DNA from: Paenibacillus sp. | GTDB lineage: Bacteria; Bacillota; Bacilli; Paenibacillales; Paenibacillaceae | Reading direction: 5' to 3' | DNA length: 7,771 bases | NCBI GenBank assembly: GCA_029256665.1 | Contig: JAQSXN010000161.1 | Coordinates: 1-7,771, forward strand | In this document: piece after piece, positions 1 to 6,067 of the stretch | Layout: every line of letters starts with the position of its first letter | Position numbering within the stretch: position 1 is the stretch's first letter | Translations under genes and position numbers: made by a program | The notes under the pieces: model-generated | Told to the model about the DNA's origin: nothing | Seen by the model: the letters and a program-made list of their open reading frames with translations, nothing else | The model's database searches: none

Positions 1-1
1 G

Positions 2-493
2 GTCGGCGTAATGGTCAACATGCCGATCGAGGAGCTGGAGCCGTTATTGTCGGAGGTGCCGCTGGACGTCGTGCAACTGCACGGAACCGAATCGCCGGAT
101 TATTGCCGGCGGTTGAAGCTTGCCCGCCCATCCACGGCAATTTGGCGAGTGTTCTCGGTTGGCAAAGAACGGAATGCCGAAGCCCAGGGCGGGCGGGAAG
201 CATTGGAGCAGATATCCGCGTACGGAGACGGTATCGACGCCGTCCTCATCGACGCGCCTGGCGGGGGAACGGGCCAGCCGTTTGATTGGCAGGTTATCGA
301 GACCTACCGCTCGGCCGCCAAGCAATTCGGCCTGCCGTTGTACGTCGCCGGAGGATTGCACGAAGGAAACGTCGGAGAGCTGCTTCGGATGCACGCGCCG
401 GACGGGGTGGACGTTTCGAGCGGAGTGGAGACGGACGGCCGCAAGGATATCGATAAAATAAAAGCATTTGTGAGAAAGGTGACGGAATCATGA
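2..493 (+). CDS. trpF: Phosphoribosylanthranilate isomerase, 5' end missing
   Basis: Cytoplasmic TIM-barrel enzyme that converts N-(5'-phosphoribosyl)anthranilate to CdRP in tryptophan synthesis. The frame is already open at base 2 (reads V-G-V-M), so the ATG at 11 is internal and the gene starts upstream of the window. About 163 codons are visible of a family length near 200-220, so roughly the first 50 residues, including the usual catalytic cysteine of the first strand, are off the edge. Visible family motifs are QLHGTE (bases 74-91), the strand LIDA with the presumed catalytic Asp (from base 245), the phosphate-binding [10 protein letters not shown] that follows it, YVAGGL, and the C-terminal VDVSSGVE. 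Its stop TGA overlaps the trpB start as ATGA, implying translational coupling in a trp operon whose trpE, trpD and trpC would lie upstream. Confidence 0.95.
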   Translation, partial: VGVMVNMPIEELEPLLSEVPLDVVQLHGTESPDYCRRLKLARPSTAIWRVFSVGKERNAEAQGGREALEQISAYGDGIDAVLIDAPGGGTGQPFDWQVIETYRSAAKQFGLPLYVAGGLHEGNVGELLRMHAPDGVDVSSGVETDGRKDIDKIKAFVRKVTES

Positions 494-1695
494 TACAGAT
501 ACCAGACGCAAGCGGGAGGTTCGGCAAGTTCGGCGGCCGCTACGTGCCGGAGACGCTGATGAACGCGCTGCTCGAGCTTGAAGAGGCATACAAACATTAT
601 TCGAACGATCCGGACTTCCAGCAAGAGGTGCGCGAGTTGCTGCACCGTTACTCCGGACGCCCTACGTCGCTTTATTACGCGAAACGCTTGAGCGAGCAGC
701 TAGGCGGGGCGAAGGTGTACTTGAAGCGCGAGGATCTTAATCATACGGGCGCCCATAAAATCAACAATACGATCGGTCAAGGCGTGCTGGCCAAACGAAT
801 GGGCAAAACAAAAATCATCGCCGAGACGGGCGCGGGACAGCACGGCGTCGCATCCGCCACCATCGCGGCCTTGCTGGGCCTCGAGTGTAAAGTATTTATG
901 GGCGAAGAAGACATGAAGCGCCAGCAGTTGAACGTCTTCCGCATGAATTTGCTCGGCACCGAGGTCGTGCCCGTCACATCCGGCACGCGCACGCTTAAGG
1001 ACGCGTGCAATGAGACGCTTCGTTACTGGGTCAGCCACGTGACGGACACCTATTATATTCTCGGCTCCGTAACGGGTCCGCATCCGTATCCGATGATCGT
1101 CCGAGACTTCCAGCGGATTATCGGCGACGAGGCCCGCGATCAAATTCTGAAGGCCGAAGGCCGTTTGCCGGACTATGTGGTGGCAGCCGTCGGAGGCGGC
1201 AGCAATGCCATGGGCATCTTCTATCCGTTCGTGGGCGACGACAACGTGCGCTTGCTCGGCGTGGAAGCGGCGGGCAGAGGGGTGCATACCGAAGAGCATG
1301 CGGCGACGATGACGAAGGGGCGCCATGGCGTGTTCCAAGGCTCGCTGAGCTACGTGCTTCAAGACGATCACGGACAAGTGCTGCCGGCCCACTCCATCTC
1401 CGCCGGCTTGGATTATCCGGGCATCGGTCCGGAGCATGCTTACTTAAAGGATTCGGGACGCGCCGAATACGTGCCGATCACCGATGCGGAGGCGCTCGAC
1501 GCGCTGCAGCTTCTGTCCCGTACGGAAGGCATCATTCCCGCGCTGGAGTCGGCTCATGCGATCGCGCAGACGCTTAAGCTTGCCCCGACGCTCGATAAGG
1601 ATAAAGTCATCGTAGTGAGCCTGTCGGGCCGCGGCGACAAAGACGTGGAAGCGATCATGGGTTACCTGGGAGGCCAAAACAATGAATCTCATTGA
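490..1695 (+). CDS. trpB: Tryptophan synthase beta chain
   Basis: PLP enzyme that condenses indole with L-serine to give L-tryptophan, acting as an alpha2-beta2 complex with TrpA. The 401 residues match the usual length of the TrpB1 type. The N-terminal [10 protein letters not shown] stretch is typical. The PLP-binding lysine is K90 in [10 protein letters not shown]; the catalytic glutamate is E112 in AETGAGQHG; the PLP phosphate loop is GGGSNA (235-240); the C-terminal SGRGDKD (379-385) holds the serine that contacts the PLP pyridine nitrogen. The start ATG sits in an ATGA overlap with trpF and is preceded by a GAAAGGTG-type ribosome binding site. The 3' end overlaps trpA by 14 bases, as expected for genes whose products are made in equal amounts. 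All expected catalytic residues are present. Confidence 0.98.
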   Translation: MIQIPDASGRFGKFGGRYVPETLMNALLELEEAYKHYSNDPDFQQEVRELLHRYSGRPTSLYYAKRLSEQLGGAKVYLKREDLNHTGAHKINNTIGQGVLAKRMGKTKIIAETGAGQHGVASATIAALLGLECKVFMGEEDMKRQQLNVFRMNLLGTEVVPVTSGTRTLKDACNETLRYWVSHVTDTYYILGSVTGPHPYPMIVRDFQRIIGDEARDQILKAEGRLPDYVVAAVGGGSNAMGIFYPFVGDDNVRLLGVEAAGRGVHTEEHAATMTKGRHGVFQGSLSYVLQDDHGQVLPAHSISAGLDYPGIGPEHAYLKDSGRAEYVPITDAEALDALQLLSRTEGIIPALESAHAIAQTLKLAPTLDKDKVIVVSLSGRGDKDVEAIMGYLGGQNNESH

Positions 1696-2488
1696 TGCGA
1701 AATTCGCCAGTCTTAAGGCGGAGGGCCGTTCGGCTCTTATCCCGTTTATCACGGTGGGAGACCCGGATCAGGATACGACGCTTGCGCTTATTCAGGAGCT
1801 GGAGCGCTCCGGCGCGGACATGATCGAGCTTGGCGTTCCGTATTCCGATCCGTTGGCGGACGGACCCGTCATCCAGCGCGCTTCCGAGAGGGCGCTGCAA
1901 GGCACCGTAACGCTCGCGGACTGCATCGGCATCGCGGAGCGGGCCCGTCAATCGGGCGTTGCCATTCCGCTCATACTGTTTACGTACTTTAATCCCGTTC
2001 TTCAATTCGGCTTGGATGCGTTCTTCGAGCTCGTGGAGAAAAAGGGCATCAGCGGCTTGATCATCCCGGATCTGCCGATCGAAGAGGACGAGGAGGTGCG
2101 CGTGCGCGCGGAGCAAGCGAACATTCATCTTATTCCGCTCGTGGCGCCTACTTCCCAAGACCGCGTCAAGCGGATCGCGAGCAAGGCGAAGGGGTTCGTT
2201 TATTGCGTCTCGTCGTTGGGCGTGACGGGCGTGCGCGCCGAGTTCCATAGCGACATCGACCGGTTCCTCGCTACCGTCAAGGAAGCCACCGACCAGCCGA
2301 TCTGCATCGGCTTCGGCATTTCCAGCCGCGAGCAGGTCGAACGTTTCGGTCGGATCTGCGACGGCGTCGTCGTCGGAAGCGCGATCGTCCGGCAGATCGA
2401 GGAGCAACAGCCGCTCTTGCGGAACGCCGATACGAGGGCGCAGGGCGTGCGTTTGGTCGGAGAGTTCGTGGCATCGCTTAAGGGCTGA
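1682..2488 (+). CDS. trpA: Tryptophan synthase alpha chain
   Basis: Cytoplasmic TIM-barrel lyase that splits indole-3-glycerol phosphate into glyceraldehyde-3-phosphate and indole; the indole is channelled to TrpB. It has 268 residues, the normal length. The two catalytic acids fall at the canonical places: E49 in [11 protein letters not shown] and D60 in PLADGPVIQ. Other signatures are PFITVGDPD (21-29), LFTYFNPV (99-106), GLIIPDLP (125-132), VAPTS (154-158), CVSSLGVTG (175-183), and the phosphate-site loops IGFGIS (209-214) and VVGSAIV (230-236). The start ATG lies inside the end of trpB and is served by GGGAGG at 1668-1673, eight bases upstream. It is the last gene before an intrinsic terminator, so most trp transcripts probably end just downstream. 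Confidence 0.98.
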   Translation: MNLIDAKFASLKAEGRSALIPFITVGDPDQDTTLALIQELERSGADMIELGVPYSDPLADGPVIQRASERALQGTVTLADCIGIAERARQSGVAIPLILFTYFNPVLQFGLDAFFELVEKKGISGLIIPDLPIEEDEEVRVRAEQANIHLIPLVAPTSQDRVKRIASKAKGFVYCVSSLGVTGVRAEFHSDIDRFLATVKEATDQPICIGFGISSREQVERFGRICDGVVVGSAIVRQIEEQQPLLRNADTRAQGVRLVGEFVASLKG

Positions 2489-2534
2489 CCTTATATTCGC
2501 AATCAAGATATGGCGCAACGCGCATCTATAATGG

Positions 2535-2565
2535 GAGTCTCTCCGCGAGGGGAGGCTCTTTCTTT
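2535..2565 (+). terminator. Intrinsic terminator after trpA
   Basis: A 10-bp stem (2535-2544 with 2549-2558, two G-T wobbles) closed by a GCGA tetraloop of the stable GNRA type and followed by TTTCTTT. It begins 46 bases after the trpA stop. It should end most trp transcripts and separates the trp genes from hisC-tyrA. Confidence 0.9.
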
Positions 2566-2591
2566 GACCACAAACGCGGTCGCTCATCATT

Positions 2592-2615
2592 GAAGGACTC
2601 CGATAGGAGTTTTTC
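2592..2615 (+). terminator. Possible second, weaker terminator hairpin
   Basis: ACTCC (2597-2601) and GGAGT (2606-2610) pair around a GATA loop, followed by TTTTCT. The stem can extend to 10 bp (2592-2601 with 2606-2615) with two G-T wobbles, but this consumes the T-run. It lies about 30 bases after the main terminator and may act as a backup stop, or simply be a short RNA hairpin. Confidence 0.4.
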
Positions 2616-2618
2616 TCA

Positions 2619-2662
2619 AATTATAGGAAAGTATATGATTTCACCGTACTTTCTCTATAATT
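2619..2662. repeat. Imperfect inverted repeat containing a perfect TATAAT
   Basis: The left arm AATTATAGGAAAGTA (2619-2633) is the reverse complement of the right arm TACTTTC-T-CTATAATT (2647-2662) apart from one extra T at 2654. The arms are 15 bp with a 13-base centre. The right arm holds TATAAT (2656-2661) and the left arm holds the same box on the opposite strand. No good -35 box lies 16-18 bases upstream of either, so promoter activity is uncertain. It could be an operator, an activator-dependent promoter or an RNA hairpin. Confidence 0.6.
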
Positions 2663-2713
2663 CTCGGAACGAAACGCGCCCCGCCGCCAAAGGATGCGTA
2701 GCCGTTTCGCCTT

Positions 2714-2725
2714 GTTTTGCAAAAC
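2714..2725. repeat. 12-base perfect palindrome GTTTTGCAAAAC
   Basis: GTTTTGCAAAAC is its own reverse complement and ends three bases before the -35 box of the candidate hisC promoter. Its position suits an operator for a dimeric regulator, but no known regulator can be assigned from the sequence. Confidence 0.45.
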
Positions 2726-2728
2726 TAC

Positions 2729-2757
2729 TTTAAATCGATAAAGAGATATGAGACAAT
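2729..2757 (+). promoter_or_regulatory. Candidate sigma-A promoter of hisC-tyrA
   Basis: TTTAAA (2729-2734, four of six bases of TTGACA) lies 17 bases before GACAAT (2752-2757, four of six of TATAAT). The -10 box is preceded by TG at 2749-2750, which makes an extended -10. Transcription would start near 2764, giving a leader of about 43 bases. Neither box is strong, so the call is tentative; the TATAAT at 2656-2661 is the rival. Confidence 0.4.
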
Positions 2758-2789
2758 ACAAATTAGTTATCGAGATTATGATCAAATAG

Positions 2790-2797
2790 AAGGGGTG
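2790..2797 (+). promoter_or_regulatory. Ribosome binding site fixing the hisC start
   Basis: AAGGGGTG ends nine bases before the ATG at 2807. The same reading frame is open upstream as far as a TTG at 2717, but only the ATG has a well-spaced site and begins where HisC homology normally begins. Confidence 0.8.
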
Positions 2798-2806
2798 AAC
2801 GACGTA

Positions 2807-3898
2807 ATGCAGCCCAAAAGCAATATCGTCCATCTTCCCGTGTATCAGCCGGGGAAACCGATCGAAGACGTAAAAAGAGAATTAGGCTTGAACGAAGTCG
2901 TCAAGCTCGCTTCCAACGAAAATCCGAGCGGCTGCTCCGAATCGGCCAAAGCGGCCATCATCGAGAGTTTGTCGCTCACCCATATATATCCCGACGGTGC
3001 CAGCGTCGAGCTGACGGCCGCGTTAGCCGAGAAGCTGAACGTGCAAGCGAGTCAAATCATCTTCGGCGCCGGATCCAGCGACATCATTCTTATGACCGCG
3101 CGCGCTTTTCTCGCTCCCGGCGACGAAACGATCATGGCCGACGAGACGTTCTCCCAGTACAAGCATAACGCGGAGGTCGAAAACGCGAGAATCGTGGAAG
3201 TGCCGCTTAAGGACGGACGCCACGACCTGCCGGCGATGCTGGCCAAAGTAACGCCGCGCACGAAGGTGCTCTGGATCTGCAACCCCAACAATCCGACGGG
3301 CACGATCGTATCGCACGAAGAATTGACGGCTTTCATGAAAGCCGTGCCGACGGACGTGCTCGTCGTGCTGGACGAAGCGTACGGCGAATTCGTTAATGAC
3401 GAATCGTATAGCAATGGGGTCTCCATGCTTAACGATCATCGCAACTTGCTCGTGCTGCGGACCTTCTCCAAAATATACGGACTCGCGTCGCTGCGAATCG
3501 GCTACGGAATCGGCCATCCCGACGTGATTCGGTACATTAATCAGGTTCGCGAGCCCTTTAATACGAGCCGTGCCGCTCAAGCCGCGGCCAAAGCGTCGCT
3601 CGCGGACGATGATTTCCTTCAATCCTGCCGCGAAGCCAATGCGGCGGGCGTTCGTTATTTGCAAGAGCAATTCGACCGGATGGGACTTTCGTATTTCCCA
3701 TCGTACGGCAATTTCGTTATGGTCGACGTGAAACGCCCGTCGCCGGAAATTTTCGACGCGTTGCTGCGCCGCGGAATCATCGTTCGGGCGCGTTGGACCT
3801 ACTACCCGACCTATATTAGGGTGAGCGTGGGCACGCAGGCGGAGAACGAATCGTTTATCGCGAAGCTCGAACAAGTCATGCAGGAAGTGACGGTGTAA
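2807..3898 (+). CDS. hisC: Histidinol-phosphate / aromatic aminotransferase
   Basis: Fold-type I PLP aminotransferase acting on histidinol phosphate/imidazole acetol phosphate. In Bacillota this enzyme, next to tyrA, often also transaminates the keto acids leading to tyrosine and phenylalanine. From the ATG at 2807 it has 363 residues, a normal length. Motifs are LASNENPSG (34-42), CNPNNPTGT (158-166), LDEAYGEF (188-195, with D189 and Y192 expected to touch PLP), and SKIYGLASLRIGYG (221-234), with Schiff-base lysine K222 and phosphate-binding R230. The carboxylate arginine is probably R338 in YIRVSVGT. The segment before it (RARWTYYPT, 327-335) departs from the Gly-x-Pro pattern I expect for HisC, so substrate preference could differ. 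tyrA follows after ten bases, forming a two-gene unit. Confidence 0.95.
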   Translation: MQPKSNIVHLPVYQPGKPIEDVKRELGLNEVVKLASNENPSGCSESAKAAIIESLSLTHIYPDGASVELTAALAEKLNVQASQIIFGAGSSDIILMTARAFLAPGDETIMADETFSQYKHNAEVENARIVEVPLKDGRHDLPAMLAKVTPRTKVLWICNPNNPTGTIVSHEELTAFMKAVPTDVLVVLDEAYGEFVNDESYSNGVSMLNDHRNLLVLRTFSKIYGLASLRIGYGIGHPDVIRYINQVREPFNTSRAAQAAAKASLADDDFLQSCREANAAGVRYLQEQFDRMGLSYFPSYGNFVMVDVKRPSPEIFDALLRRGIIVRARWTYYPTYIRVSVGTQAENESFIAKLEQVMQEVTV

Positions 3899-3908
3899 TC
3901 AAATTAGG

Positions 3909-5000
3909 ATGATAACTGTTTCCATATTCGGTGTCGGACTCATCGGCGGCTCGATCGCGCTTTGTCTCAAGGGTAAACCTGGCATTAAGGTGATCGGCTA
4001 TTCCAATCGTCCGGCTTCCGTCCAGAAATACGTGCAGCGAGGCGTTGTCGACGAAGGCACGACCTCCGTGCAAGAGGCCGCGGAAGCGGCGGATTTTATT
4101 TTCCTGTGCGTGCCGGTCGGCATGTTGCAGGACTACTTAAAGCAAATAAGCAGCTTTAACCTCAAGAGAGGTTGCATTATCACGGATGTAGGCAGCACGA
4201 AATCGTCGGTAGCTTCGTATGCGGAGACGCTGAAGCTCGCGGATGCCGTGTTTATCGGCGGCCATCCCATGGCCGGGTCGGAGCGCACGGGCGTGGAAGC
4301 GGCATCCTACCATCTGCTGGAGAACGCGTTTTACGTTCTGACGCCAAGCGAGTCGACTCCTCCCGAAGCTGTCGAGCGCTTGACGGAGCTTCTAACTTAT
4401 ACGAGAGCCAACATCGTAAAGGTCGATGCCGATTCGCACGACGATATCGTGGGAGCGATCAGCCATCTACCGCATATGATTGCCGTCGGCCTCGTCAATC
4501 AAGTCCGGGGCTACAACGAACGCAACGGATTGTACGAATCCTTGGCGGCAGGCGGTTTCCGCGACATTACAAGGATCGCTTCCGGCGATCCGGCTTTGTG
4601 GCGCGACATCCTGTTAGACAATCGCCAGGTGCTCTTAAGGCTTCTGCACGATTGGAAGAAGGGCATGGAGGGATTCGCCCGCATGTTGGAAGAGAGCAAC
4701 GGCGAGGGAATCGAGCAATCGTTCCGCGATGCGGGACAGTTCCGAAGCCGCATGCCGGAACGGCGCAAGGGGATGATCCATTCCGTATACGACTGTTACG
4801 TCGACGTTCCCGATCATCCGGGCATCATCGGGAGGATTGCCACCGAGCTTGGCAACAATCGGATTAATTTGAGCAACCTCCAAATTATCGAAAGCAGGGA
4901 GGATGTGCCGGGCGTGCTGCGCCTGTCCTTCCGCACGCAAGACGATCTGGATCAAGCCATCGCGCTGCTGGATCGAACGGGTTACGCCGTACATCAATGA
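3909..5000 (+). CDS. tyrA: Prephenate dehydrogenase with C-terminal ACT domain
   Basis: Oxidatively decarboxylates prephenate to 4-hydroxyphenylpyruvate using NAD+, the committed step to tyrosine; HisC upstream can transaminate the product. It has 363 residues. The N-terminal Rossmann fold carries GVGLIGGS (8-15). The catalytic domain shows TDVGSTKSSV (92-101), GGHPMAGSERTG (117-128, H119 near the substrate), SHLPHM (185-190), and GGFRDITRIASGDPALWRDI (215-234). Residues about 293-363 form an ACT domain (DVPDHPGIIGRIA, then INLSNLQIIE), the usual module for tyrosine feedback control, as in Bacillus TyrA. The ATG must be the start because beta-strand 1 follows at once and a stop lies in frame at 3888. 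The only Shine-Dalgarno-like bases (TTAGG) abut the ATG, so translation is probably coupled to hisC. Confidence 0.96.
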   Translation: MITVSIFGVGLIGGSIALCLKGKPGIKVIGYSNRPASVQKYVQRGVVDEGTTSVQEAAEAADFIFLCVPVGMLQDYLKQISSFNLKRGCIITDVGSTKSSVASYAETLKLADAVFIGGHPMAGSERTGVEAASYHLLENAFYVLTPSESTPPEAVERLTELLTYTRANIVKVDADSHDDIVGAISHLPHMIAVGLVNQVRGYNERNGLYESLAAGGFRDITRIASGDPALWRDILLDNRQVLLRLLHDWKKGMEGFARMLEESNGEGIEQSFRDAGQFRSRMPERRKGMIHSVYDCYVDVPDHPGIIGRIATELGNNRINLSNLQIIESREDVPGVLRLSFRTQDDLDQAIALLDRTGYAVHQ

Positions 5001-5016
5001 TAGAGGCATAGTAACG

Positions 5017-5065
5017 ACTCTCTGTTCGCGAGCTTAATAGGCCGGGACAGGGAGTTTTCTTTTTT
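5017..5065 (+). terminator. Intrinsic terminator after tyrA
   Basis: An 11-bp stem pairs ACTCTCTGTTC (5017-5027) with GGACAGGGAGT (5045-5055), with two G-T wobbles and a 17-base loop, followed by a TTTTCTTTTTT run. It ends the trp/his/tyr cluster, so the downstream promoter at 5090 is insulated from it. Confidence 0.92.
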
Positions 5066-5089
5066 GGGCAGAAAAAATGAAAACGCTTA

Positions 5090-5118
5090 TTGACAAGTTG
5101 GAAGCGTATACATATAAT
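5090..5118 (+). promoter_or_regulatory. Perfect consensus sigma-A promoter
   Basis: TTGACA (5090-5095), a spacer of exactly 17 bases, and TATAAT (5113-5118): every consensus base is matched at the ideal spacing. The expected transcription start is near A5125. It lies directly behind the tyrA terminator and about 350 bases from the next gene, with a strong terminator in between, so it most plausibly drives a short untranslated RNA. Confidence 0.9.
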
Positions 5119-5124
5119 AAAGGT

Positions 5125-5205
5125 ACAGTATGGTTTCTCTCCACTCCTATCCAATACTTGCAGCATCGTGATGACGCTGGCCACTCTTCGGAGTGGTTTT
5201 TTTTT
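5125..5205 (+). ncRNA. Candidate small RNA, about 80 nt
   Basis: The transcript is bounded by a perfect sigma-A promoter (5090-5118) and a strong intrinsic terminator (5181-5205). Visible folding, by eye only: hairpin 1 pairs AGTAT-GG (5127-5133) with CC-A-ATACT (5151-5158), one bulged A, leaving a 17-base pyrimidine loop (5134-5150) that contains CUCUCCACUCC. Hairpin 2 pairs CAGC (5161-5164) with GCUG (5176-5179). Hairpin 3 is the terminator with a UUCG loop. A C/U-rich loop complementary to GGAG-type ribosome binding sites is typical of Bacillota trans-acting sRNAs, so a post-transcriptional repressor is a reasonable inference. A 13-codon ORF starting at 5130 has no ribosome binding site and begins only five bases after the predicted start, so coding is unlikely. 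I do not recognise it as a known family. Confidence 0.65.
5181..5205 (+). terminator. Intrinsic terminator with UUCG tetraloop
   Basis: CCACTC (5181-5186) and GAGTGG (5191-5196) pair perfectly around TTCG, the very stable UUCG tetraloop, and nine T residues follow (5197-5205). It ends the candidate small RNA. Confidence 0.95.
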
Positions 5206-5357
5206 GTCTTTTTTCTGGGGGACATGCTCCAGGTTTCGTATTGTTTTAAAGAAACGAACTTTCGATCAAATATATGGATAAATAGGGTAATCGAGGATTT
5301 TTAACCTTTTGTCGAAAGAAGCAGGAATTTGCCTTGCCGTACTCGAATACTCTATTA

Positions 5358-5370
5358 CCGAATCATTCGG
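5358..5370. repeat. Palindrome CCGAAT-C-ATTCGG upstream of sigma gene
   Basis: CCGAAT (5358-5363) and ATTCGG (5365-5370) are perfect inverted repeats around one C. It sits about 20 bases upstream of the candidate -35 box for the sigma operon, where an activator or repressor might bind. The same arms recur at 7415-7436 upstream of the last gene. Confidence 0.45.
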
Positions 5371-5388
5371 ATTTTATGAGATATCGAC

Positions 5389-5418
5389 CGCAACTTTCTG
5401 TTCCCTGGACGGTACAAT
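5389..5418 (+). promoter_or_regulatory. Candidate promoter of the sigma operon (possibly autoregulated)
   Basis: CGCAACTTTC (from 5389) resembles the -35 core of Bacillota ECF promoters (GAAAC or GCAAC plus a T-run), and CGGTAC (5410-5415) is a rough match to the CGT-type -10 at a 15-base gap. ECF sigma factors commonly drive their own operons. The same stretch also contains TACAAT (5413-5418), five of six bases of a sigma-A -10, though with no good -35. Either reading gives a leader of about 50 bases. Confidence 0.35.
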
Positions 5419-5470
5419 GTATCGAGGGCGGTCCCGGGAATAACTTGCAGGTGGAGGAGGTTCGCCTGTC

Positions 5471-6067
5471 ATGACTGATTCCCAGCTAATACGAGAGATA
5501 AAGGATGGCAATGTCGAGCTGTATTCCGAGCTTATGCGGCGGTATCAGCGCAAGATCATGGCCTTTATCTTTCATATGCTGAAGAGCTCGAAGATGGAGT
5601 TGCTTGCCGAAGACCTTTGTTCGGAGACATTCTATAAGGCTTATAGGAGCTTGCATTCCTTCCGGGAGATGGACGCGTCCTTCTCGACATGGTTGTATAC
5701 GATCGCGCGCAATACGGTTCTAAGCGAGCTGCGCAAAGGCAAAGCGAGTAACGTATCGCTGGACGAAGCGGGCTTCGAGCCGCTGGCGTCGCCGGAATCG
5801 GCGCCGGAGCAGCAGTTGCTGCGCAACGAGCGACTGGCCATGGTGAGGGATGCGATTAACAATTTGCCCGAGAAACAGCGTTCCGCGCTCATTCTGCGAG
5901 AATACGACCAACTCGATTACCAAGAGATCGCGAACATATTGGGGCAATCGGTCAGCTCCGTCAAGTCGCTGCTGTTCCGGGCGAGAGCCAGCGTGAAGTC
6001 GCAGCTGGAGCCGTATTTCGGAGGAGTCTCGGCGATGGAGTCATTCGAGGGGATGAATATAAGATGA
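5471..6067 (+). CDS. ECF-type RNA polymerase sigma factor
   Basis: Group IV sigma factor that directs RNA polymerase to envelope or stress promoters when its anti-sigma factor lets go. It has 198 residues, normal for the class. Sigma region 2 covers about 14-90: core-binding AEDLCSETFYKAYRSLHSF (46-64), then the -10 melting/recognition segment FSTWLYTIARNTVLSELRKG (71-90). A variable linker (91-131) leads to region 4 (132-178), LPEKQRSALILREYDQLDYQ, with the -35-reading helix-turn-helix around 147-170 (YQEIANILGQSVSSVKSLLF). The start has a strong GGAGGAGG site ten bases upstream. The ATGA overlap with the next gene, a zinc-finger membrane protein, matches the classic sigma/anti-sigma pair. 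It is not close enough to SigW, SigX or SigM by eye to give a symbol. Confidence 0.93.
   Translation: MTDSQLIREIKDGNVELYSELMRRYQRKIMAFIFHMLKSSKMELLAEDLCSETFYKAYRSLHSFREMDASFSTWLYTIARNTVLSELRKGKASNVSLDEAGFEPLASPESAPEQQLLRNERLAMVRDAINNLPEKQRSALILREYDQLDYQEIANILGQSVSSVKSLLFRARASVKSQLEPYFGGVSAMESFEGMNIR

Larger units (their letters stand above)
2489..2806 (+). other. Intergenic region trpA-hisC (regulatory)
   Basis: A 318-base gap with no convincing gene. In order it holds a strong terminator (2535-2565), a weaker hairpin with a T-run (2592-2615), a long imperfect inverted repeat carrying a perfect TATAAT (2619-2662), a CGAAACG/CGTTTCG inverted repeat (2670-2676 and 2703-2709), a 12-base perfect palindrome (2714-2725), a candidate extended -10 promoter (2729-2757) and the hisC ribosome binding site. 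It contains no T-box motif and no run of spaced GAG/TAG triplets of the TRAP type. The layout suggests that hisC-tyrA are transcribed at least partly on their own. Confidence 0.7.
5001..5470 (+). other. Intergenic region tyrA to sigma factor
   Basis: A 470-base gap with no supported protein gene. It contains the tyrA terminator (5017-5065), a complete promoter-to-terminator small RNA unit (5090-5205), a short hairpin CTGGGG/CTCCAG (5215-5232) without a following T-run, an AT-rich stretch (about 5233-5310) where I find no clear promoter, a CCGAAT-C-ATTCGG palindrome (5358-5370), a candidate ECF-type promoter (5389-5418) and the GGAGGAGG ribosome binding site (5453-5460) of the sigma gene. Confidence 0.75.

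Noticed and set aside
2527..2532. TATAAT box just before the trpA terminator
   Set aside because: No -35 and no TG extension; a start here would run straight into the terminator.
1655..2590. Long minus-strand ORF (311 codons) opposite trpA
   Set aside because: It is a shadow of trpA's codon pattern; the protein is arginine-rich, low-complexity and has no family motif, while the + strand encodes complete TrpA.
2510..2593. 27-codon ORF after trpA
   Set aside because: It has no ribosome binding site and runs through the terminator hairpin.
2717..2806. Upstream in-frame TTG extension of hisC by 30 codons
   Set aside because: No ribosome site; the extension lies over the candidate promoter, and ATG 2807 with AAGGGGTG fits the family start.
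2489..2806. T-box riboswitch or TRAP site controlling hisC
   Set aside because: No AGGGTGGNACCGCG-like T-box core and no series of regularly spaced GAG/TAG triplets.
3023..3874. Long minus-strand ORF (283 codons) opposite hisC
   Set aside because: Same explanation: antisense of a fully recognised HisC with no ribosome site or motif of its own.
5130..5171. 13-codon ORF inside the candidate small RNA
   Set aside because: The ATG would be five bases from the RNA 5' end with no ribosome binding site; AAAGG lies at or before the predicted transcription start.
5215..5232. Hairpin CTGGGG/CTCCAG as another terminator
   Set aside because: The T-run lies before it rather than after it on the + strand, and the - strand side has no T-run either.
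5077..5304. 75-codon ORF spanning the small RNA
   Set aside because: It reads across a perfect promoter and a perfect terminator, has no ribosome site, and its F-run is just the T-tract translated.
5300..5341. SigW-like promoter from AACCTTTT (5303-5310) with CGTA (5338-5341)
   Set aside because: The two boxes are about 32 bases apart, twice the spacing allowed for ECF promoters.
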